Source: Insolitispirillum peregrinum
GTDB taxonomy: Bacteria; Pseudomonadota; Alphaproteobacteria; Rhodospirillales; Rhodospirillaceae
Reading direction: 5' to 3'
Assembly (NCBI RefSeq): GCF_900156605.1
Contig: NZ_FTOA01000004.1
Coordinates: 124,001-188,000, forward strand
Length of the DNA stretch: 64,000 nucleotides
The notes below the pieces were generated by a model that ran no database searches, had not been told where the DNA came from, and worked only from the letters and a program-made list of their open reading frames with translations. A program made the position numbers and the translations under genes. Shown here in pieces: positions 60,276 to 64,000 of the stretch; positions within the stretch are counted from its first letter, which is position 1, and the number at the start of each line of letters is the position of its first letter.

Positions 60276-62276
60276 TTATTCGAGCAGCTCCACGATCAGC
60301 AATTGCGCCCCTTCGGTCACCTGCTCGGAGGCGGTGTAGAACACCTCTGTTACCATCCCCTTAAAGGGGGCCAGCAGGGTGTGTTCCATCTTCATCGCCT
60401 CCAGGATGACCAGTGGCTGCCCCTTGTCCACCTGCTGCCCGGCCTGCACCATGACCTGCGTCACCTTGCCCGGCATGGGGGCTACCACCAGTCCCGTCGC
60501 TGCGCTGTCATCCCCGTCATGATCACCGGGGATGTCTACGACTATACGATGGTGCAAGCCTTGCGCAACCAGTACAAGCTCCGCCCCCTCAAAGATGACA
60601 GAAAGGTGATGGCGCAGACCGTTAATTTCGGCAACAACCTCGCCTTGCCCGGCCTGTCGGACCACCACCGGCCATGTCTGTCCGGCCACATCCACCTGAT
60701 ACTGGTCCGCCGCACGGAAATGCAGCACCAGCGTCTGGCGCTGGTCCCCGTCAAGGAGGGTCAGGTCGAAATGATTGTCATCATTCATCCGCCAGCCGTC
60801 CCCACTGGCCCACGGCGACCACGGGTCCGCCGAAGCCGCAGCCTGACCGGCCACCGCCTGCCGGTGACGGTAAAAGACTTCCAGAATGGCGCAGACCAGC
60901 AGCTCCGCCGGGACGGGCGGCGCCGGCGGCACCAGCGCGGCCCGGTTCTGATCGAGGAATTTGGTTGAAACCGCACTGACCGCAAAGGCCGGATGGGCGG
61001 CCACCGCCTGCAAAAAGGCCAGATTGCTGGCAACACCGACAATCTGATATTCCGCCAGCGCCCGCCGCAGGCTGCGCAGGGCGGTTGCCCGGTCTTCACC
61101 CCAGACGATCAGTTTGGCCAGCATCGGATCATAATGCACCGACACCGTATCGCCTTCGACCACCCCGCTATCCACCCGTACCGTCGCCGTTTCCACCGGA
61201 GGCCGCAGCCGCCGCAAGGTACCGGTGGCGGGCAGGAAGTCCTTGTGCGGGTCTTCGGCATACAAACGGGCTTCAAAGGCATGGCCGCGCGGCTGTAGCT
61301 GGTCCTGCCGACAGGGCAGCGGCTGACCGGCGGCCACCCGCAGTTGCCATTCCACCAGATCCTGCCCGCTGATCATTTCCGTCACCGGGTGCTCGACCTG
61401 CAGGCGGGTGTTCATTTCGATGAAGTAAAAGGCTTCGTCCTGATACAGGAACTCGACCGTCCCCGCCCCGACATAGCCGACCGCCCGCGCCGCCGCCACC
61501 GCCGCCTCGCCCAGCGCCTGCCGGATCGCCGGGGGCAGGTCCGGGGCCGGAGCCTCCTCGATCACCTTTTGATGGCGGCGCTGCAACGAGCAGTCACGCT
61601 CGAACAGGTGCACGTAGTTGCCATGCTGATCGCCAAACACCTGCATTTCCACATGGCGCGGATGATCGAGGTATTTTTCCAGCAACAGGCTGTCATCGCC
61701 AAAGGCCGCCAGCGCCTCGCGCCGTGCCCCGGCCAGAGCCGCAGGCAGCTCGGCGAGTGCCGACACCACCCGCATCCCCTTACCACCCCCGCCCGCGCTG
61801 GCCTTCACCAGCAACGGATAGCCGATGGCCTCGGCCTCGGCGGTCAGGCGCTCGTCGCTCTGGTCGTGGCCGTGGTAGCCGGGCACCAGCGGCACCCCCG
61901 CCTGTGCCATCAGCCGCTTGGACTCGGCCTTGGAGCCCATCGCCTCGATCGCCGCAACCGGCGGACCGATGAACACCACGCCAGCGGCGGCCAGCGCCTC
62001 GGCAAAGGCGGCGTTTTCCGACAGGAAGCCATAGCCCGGATGCACCGCCTGTGCCCCGGTGCGCACACAGGCGGCCACCACCTTGTCCACCGCCAGATAG
62101 CTGTCACGCGGCGGTGCATCGCCCAGAAACACCGCTTCGTCGGCCATCTGCACATGCAGGGCGGTGGCATCGGCTGACGAATACACCGCCACCGTGCGAA
62201 TCCCCATCCGGCGCGCCGTCTTGATCACCCGGCAGGCAATTTCGCCCCGGTTGGCGATCAGAATTTTCTCAAACAT
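60276..62276 (-). CDS. mccA: 3-Methylcrotonyl-CoA carboxylase, biotin-carrying alpha subunit
   Basis: A 666-residue biotin carboxylase. Domains in order: biotin carboxylase N-domain (FEKILIANRGEIACRVIKTA), ATP-grasp (LLVKASAGGGGKGMRVV, HHRQVEMQVFGD-like segment, YFIEMNTRLQVEHPVTE), a middle BT-type region, and the biotin carrier domain at the end with EAMKMEH, where Lys carries biotin. The ATG at 62276 overlaps the hydratase gene by eight bases. The neighbours MccB, methylglutaconyl-CoA hydratase and HMG-CoA lyase identify the substrate; propionyl- or acetyl-CoA are less likely. Confidence 0.92.
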   Translation of the reverse strand: MFEKILIANRGEIACRVIKTARRMGIRTVAVYSSADATALHVQMADEAVFLGDAPPRDSYLAVDKVVAACVRTGAQAVHPGYGFLSENAAFAEALAAAGVVFIGPPVAAIEAMGSKAESKRLMAQAGVPLVPGYHGHDQSDERLTAEAEAIGYPLLVKASAGGGGKGMRVVSALAELPAALAGARREALAAFGDDSLLLEKYLDHPRHVEMQVFGDQHGNYVHLFERDCSLQRRHQKVIEEAPAPDLPPAIRQALGEAAVAAARAVGYVGAGTVEFLYQDEAFYFIEMNTRLQVEHPVTEMISGQDLVEWQLRVAAGQPLPCRQDQLQPRGHAFEARLYAEDPHKDFLPATGTLRRLRPPVETATVRVDSGVVEGDTVSVHYDPMLAKLIVWGEDRATALRSLRRALAEYQIVGVASNLAFLQAVAAHPAFAVSAVSTKFLDQNRAALVPPAPPVPAELLVCAILEVFYRHRQAVAGQAAASADPWSPWASGDGWRMNDDNHFDLTLLDGDQRQTLVLHFRAADQYQVDVAGQTWPVVVRQAGQGEVVAEINGLRHHLSVIFEGAELVLVAQGLHHRIVVDIPGDHDGDDSAATGLVVAPMPGKVTQVMVQAGQQVDKGQPLVILEAMKMEHTLLAPFKGMVTEVFYTASEQVTEGAQLLIVELLE

Positions 62277-63108
62277 CCTGTTGATCCTTTTCCACCCGGC
62301 CCGCTGCACGGCTCACCCACGACGGAACCCGTTTGGACAAAAAGGCCCGCAAGCCCTCCTGCCCCTCGGCCCCGACCCGTTGGCGCGCAATGCGGGCGGC
62401 GGTTTCGGTAAGAAGCGGTGAAGACAACGGACGCCCGGCCACCGAGGCAATCAGGTCCTTGCTGGCTGACAGGGCCTGTGGCCCGCCCAGCAACAGCGCC
62501 TTCACCCATGTTTCGACCTGTTCCTGCAGGCGATCGGGCGACACCACCGCCTGCACCAGCCCCAGCCGGAAGGCGTCGATGGCATCGAACCGTTCGGCAG
62601 TCAGCATGTAGCGCCGCGAGGCCCGCACCCCGATGGCAGCAATCACATGCGGGGCAATGGTGGCCGGGATCAGCCCCAGCCGGACCTCTGACAGGCAAAA
62701 GCTGGCGCTGTCGCTGGCCACCGCCATGTCACAGGCTGCCACCAGCCCGACACCGCCGCCAAAGGCCGCCCCCTGCACCGCCGCAATCACCGGCTTGGGA
62801 CAGGTGGCGATGCTGGCCAGCATTTCGGCCAGTGCGAGGGCATCAGCGTGGTTTTCCTCCTCGCCATAGCCCGCCATCCGCTGCATCCACGCCAGATCGG
62901 CCCCGGCGGAAAAACTGCGCCCGGCCCCGGTCAGGATCACCACCCGTACCGACGGATCGGCGGCAAAGCCGTCAAAGGCCCGCCGCAGGTCGGCAATCAG
63001 GAGATCATCAAAGGCATTGTGAATCGCCGGGCGGTTCAGGGTGACGGTCACCACCCCACGATCATCAGCGGAGAGCAACAGGGAGGATGGTGTTGGTTCA
63101 GTCATCAT
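62269..63108 (-). CDS. liuC: Methylglutaconyl-CoA hydratase (enoyl-CoA hydratase family)
   Basis: A 279-residue crotonase-fold protein: oxyanion hole in GAGRSFSAGADLAWM and AAVQGAAFGGGVGLVAACD; the catalytic region LSEVRLGLIPATIAPHVI follows. Found between the two carboxylase genes, it should hydrate 3-methylglutaconyl-CoA to HMG-CoA. The ribosome site GGAGGAGG precedes a double ATG (63108, 63105); either may be used. It begins 14 bases after mccB ends. Confidence 0.87.
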   Translation of the reverse strand: MMTEPTPSSLLLSADDRGVVTVTLNRPAIHNAFDDLLIADLRRAFDGFAADPSVRVVILTGAGRSFSAGADLAWMQRMAGYGEEENHADALALAEMLASIATCPKPVIAAVQGAAFGGGVGLVAACDMAVASDSASFCLSEVRLGLIPATIAPHVIAAIGVRASRRYMLTAERFDAIDAFRLGLVQAVVSPDRLQEQVETWVKALLLGGPQALSASKDLIASVAGRPLSSPLLTETAARIARQRVGAEGQEGLRAFLSKRVPSWVSRAAGRVEKDQQDV

Positions 63109-63122
63109 GCCTCCTCCCGCCA

Positions 63123-64000
63123 TCACATGCGGAACACGCCATAGCGGGTCGGCGGAATCGGGGCATTCAGCGCCGCCGACAGCCCCAACCCCAACACCCG
63201 CCGACTGTCTGCCGGATCGAGCAGGCCGTCATCCCACAGCCGCGCCCCGGCATAATAGGGATGCCCCTGCGTTTCATACTGCGCCCGGATCGGGGCCTTG
63301 AACGCCTCTTCCTCGTCCGTCGGCCAGTCCTGCCCGCTGGCGCTCATCGCCTCGCGCCGGACGGTGGCCAGCACGCCCGCCGCCTGTTCGCCGCCCATCA
63401 CCGAAATCCGGCTGTTCGGCCACATCCACAAGAAACGCGGCCCGAACGCCCGCCCGCACATGCCGTAGTTCCCCGCCCCGAACGAGCCCCCGATCACCAT
63501 CGTCAGTTTGGGGACCGTGGCGCACGACACCGCCATCACCATCTTGGCGCCGTCCTTGGCAATGCCGCCGCTTTCGTATTTGCGTCCGACCATGAAGCCG
63601 GTGATGTTTTGCAGGAACACCAGCGGAATGCCACGCTGATTGCACAGCTCGACAAAGTGCGCGCCTTTCAGGGCGCTTTCCGAAAACAGGATGCCGTTGT
63701 TGGCGACGATCCCCACCGGATAGCCGTACAGGTGGGCAAAGCCGCACACCAGCGAAGACCCGTACAGTGCCTTGAACTCGTCAAAGCGCGAGCCATCGAC
63801 AAGGCGGGCGATCACTTCGCGCACGTCATAGGGCTTGCGGCTGTCACGCGGGATGATGCCGTACAGCTCCGCCGGATCATACAGCGGCTCTTCCGACCGC
63901 TGGAGGGTCACGCCGGGGGTTTTGCGCCGGTTCAGCCCGCCGACAATCTGGCGGGCCAGCGACAGGGCATGGTCATCGCTGTGGGCGTAGTGATCGGTCA
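63123..64000 (-). CDS. mccB: 3-Methylcrotonyl-CoA carboxylase beta subunit, C-terminal part
   Basis: The frame stays open from 63123 to the right edge, so the N-terminal part (roughly 240 or more residues judging by family length) lies outside the window. The visible 292 residues are the carboxyltransferase C-domain: [60 protein letters not shown], and [20 protein letters not shown]. This pattern with GFMVG is typical for MCC beta rather than propionyl-CoA carboxylase. First visible gene of the leucine cluster. Confidence 0.9.
   Translation of the reverse strand, partial: TDHYAHSDDHALSLARQIVGGLNRRKTPGVTLQRSEEPLYDPAELYGIIPRDSRKPYDVREVIARLVDGSRFDEFKALYGSSLVCGFAHLYGYPVGIVANNGILFSESALKGAHFVELCNQRGIPLVFLQNITGFMVGRKYESGGIAKDGAKMVMAVSCATVPKLTMVIGGSFGAGNYGMCGRAFGPRFLWMWPNSRISVMGGEQAAGVLATVRREAMSASGQDWPTDEEEAFKAPIRAQYETQGHPYYAGARLWDDGLLDPADSRRVLGLGLSAALNAPIPPTRYGVFRM

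Overview
The window reads as part of an alphaproteobacterial genome, most likely from the Rhodospirillales. I infer this from the high GC content, the gene families (IncP-like TraK/TraL with a VirB system, a leucine-degradation cluster with an SLC13 carrier, HPt and receiver proteins with a GPDRRRR tail) and an interspersed repeat of a type I recall as common in alphaproteobacteria. The species cannot be fixed from the window. No rRNA, tRNA or CRISPR array was seen.

Left part, about 1-26,900: a conjugative element. On the minus strand, in transcription order, lie traK, traL, a traM-position gene, virB2, virB3, virB4, virB5, virB6, a virB7-like lipoprotein gene, virB8, virB9, virB10, a 1187-residue cysteine-ladder repeat protein, virB11, two small membrane proteins, virD4/traG, another small membrane protein, topB (topoisomerase III) and the start of ssb. 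One small membrane-protein gene (14089-14322) lies on the opposite strand inside this run. Diverging from traK is a tightly coupled three-gene SMC system (19905-25611) that looks like JetA-JetB-JetC (MksF-MksE-MksB) with no JetD nuclease in the window. A broken IS630-type transposase and an AT-rich orphan gene follow and probably mark the edge of the element. No relaxase, TraJ, VirB1 or integrase is seen.

Middle, 26,900-36,000: an AEC-family carrier and a LysR regulator diverge from a four-gene operon for L-rhamnonate breakdown (diketo-deoxyrhamnonate hydrolase, SDR dehydrogenase, MFS carrier, L-rhamnonate dehydratase). Then come a terminator, an interspersed repeat and an OafA-type acyltransferase with an SGNH domain.

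36,000-47,900: pyrimidine use. An ABC importer (ATPase, two permeases, NMT1/THI5-like binding protein) is followed by an inserted AT-rich dGTPase gene, then the reductive pyrimidine pathway: PreT, PreA, N-carbamoyl-beta-alanine amidohydrolase, a RutR-like regulator and dihydropyrimidinase. The two leader regions share an identical 14-bp motif, and a RutR-like box lies upstream of preT, so importer and enzymes were probably one regulon before the dGTPase gene arrived.

47,900-57,300: a small secreted or anchored protein with an unusual chemoreceptor; a sugar epimerase with a fused nucleotidyltransferase-kinase (reversed HldE order); a PiT phosphate carrier; an NnrU protein; and an HPt protein with two receiver proteins. 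One receiver ends in a near copy of the CheY-binding peptide of FliM.

57,400-64,000: leucine/isovalerate breakdown on the minus strand: MccB (partial), methylglutaconyl-CoA hydratase, MccA, a small unknown protein, HMG-CoA lyase and an SLC13-family carrier.
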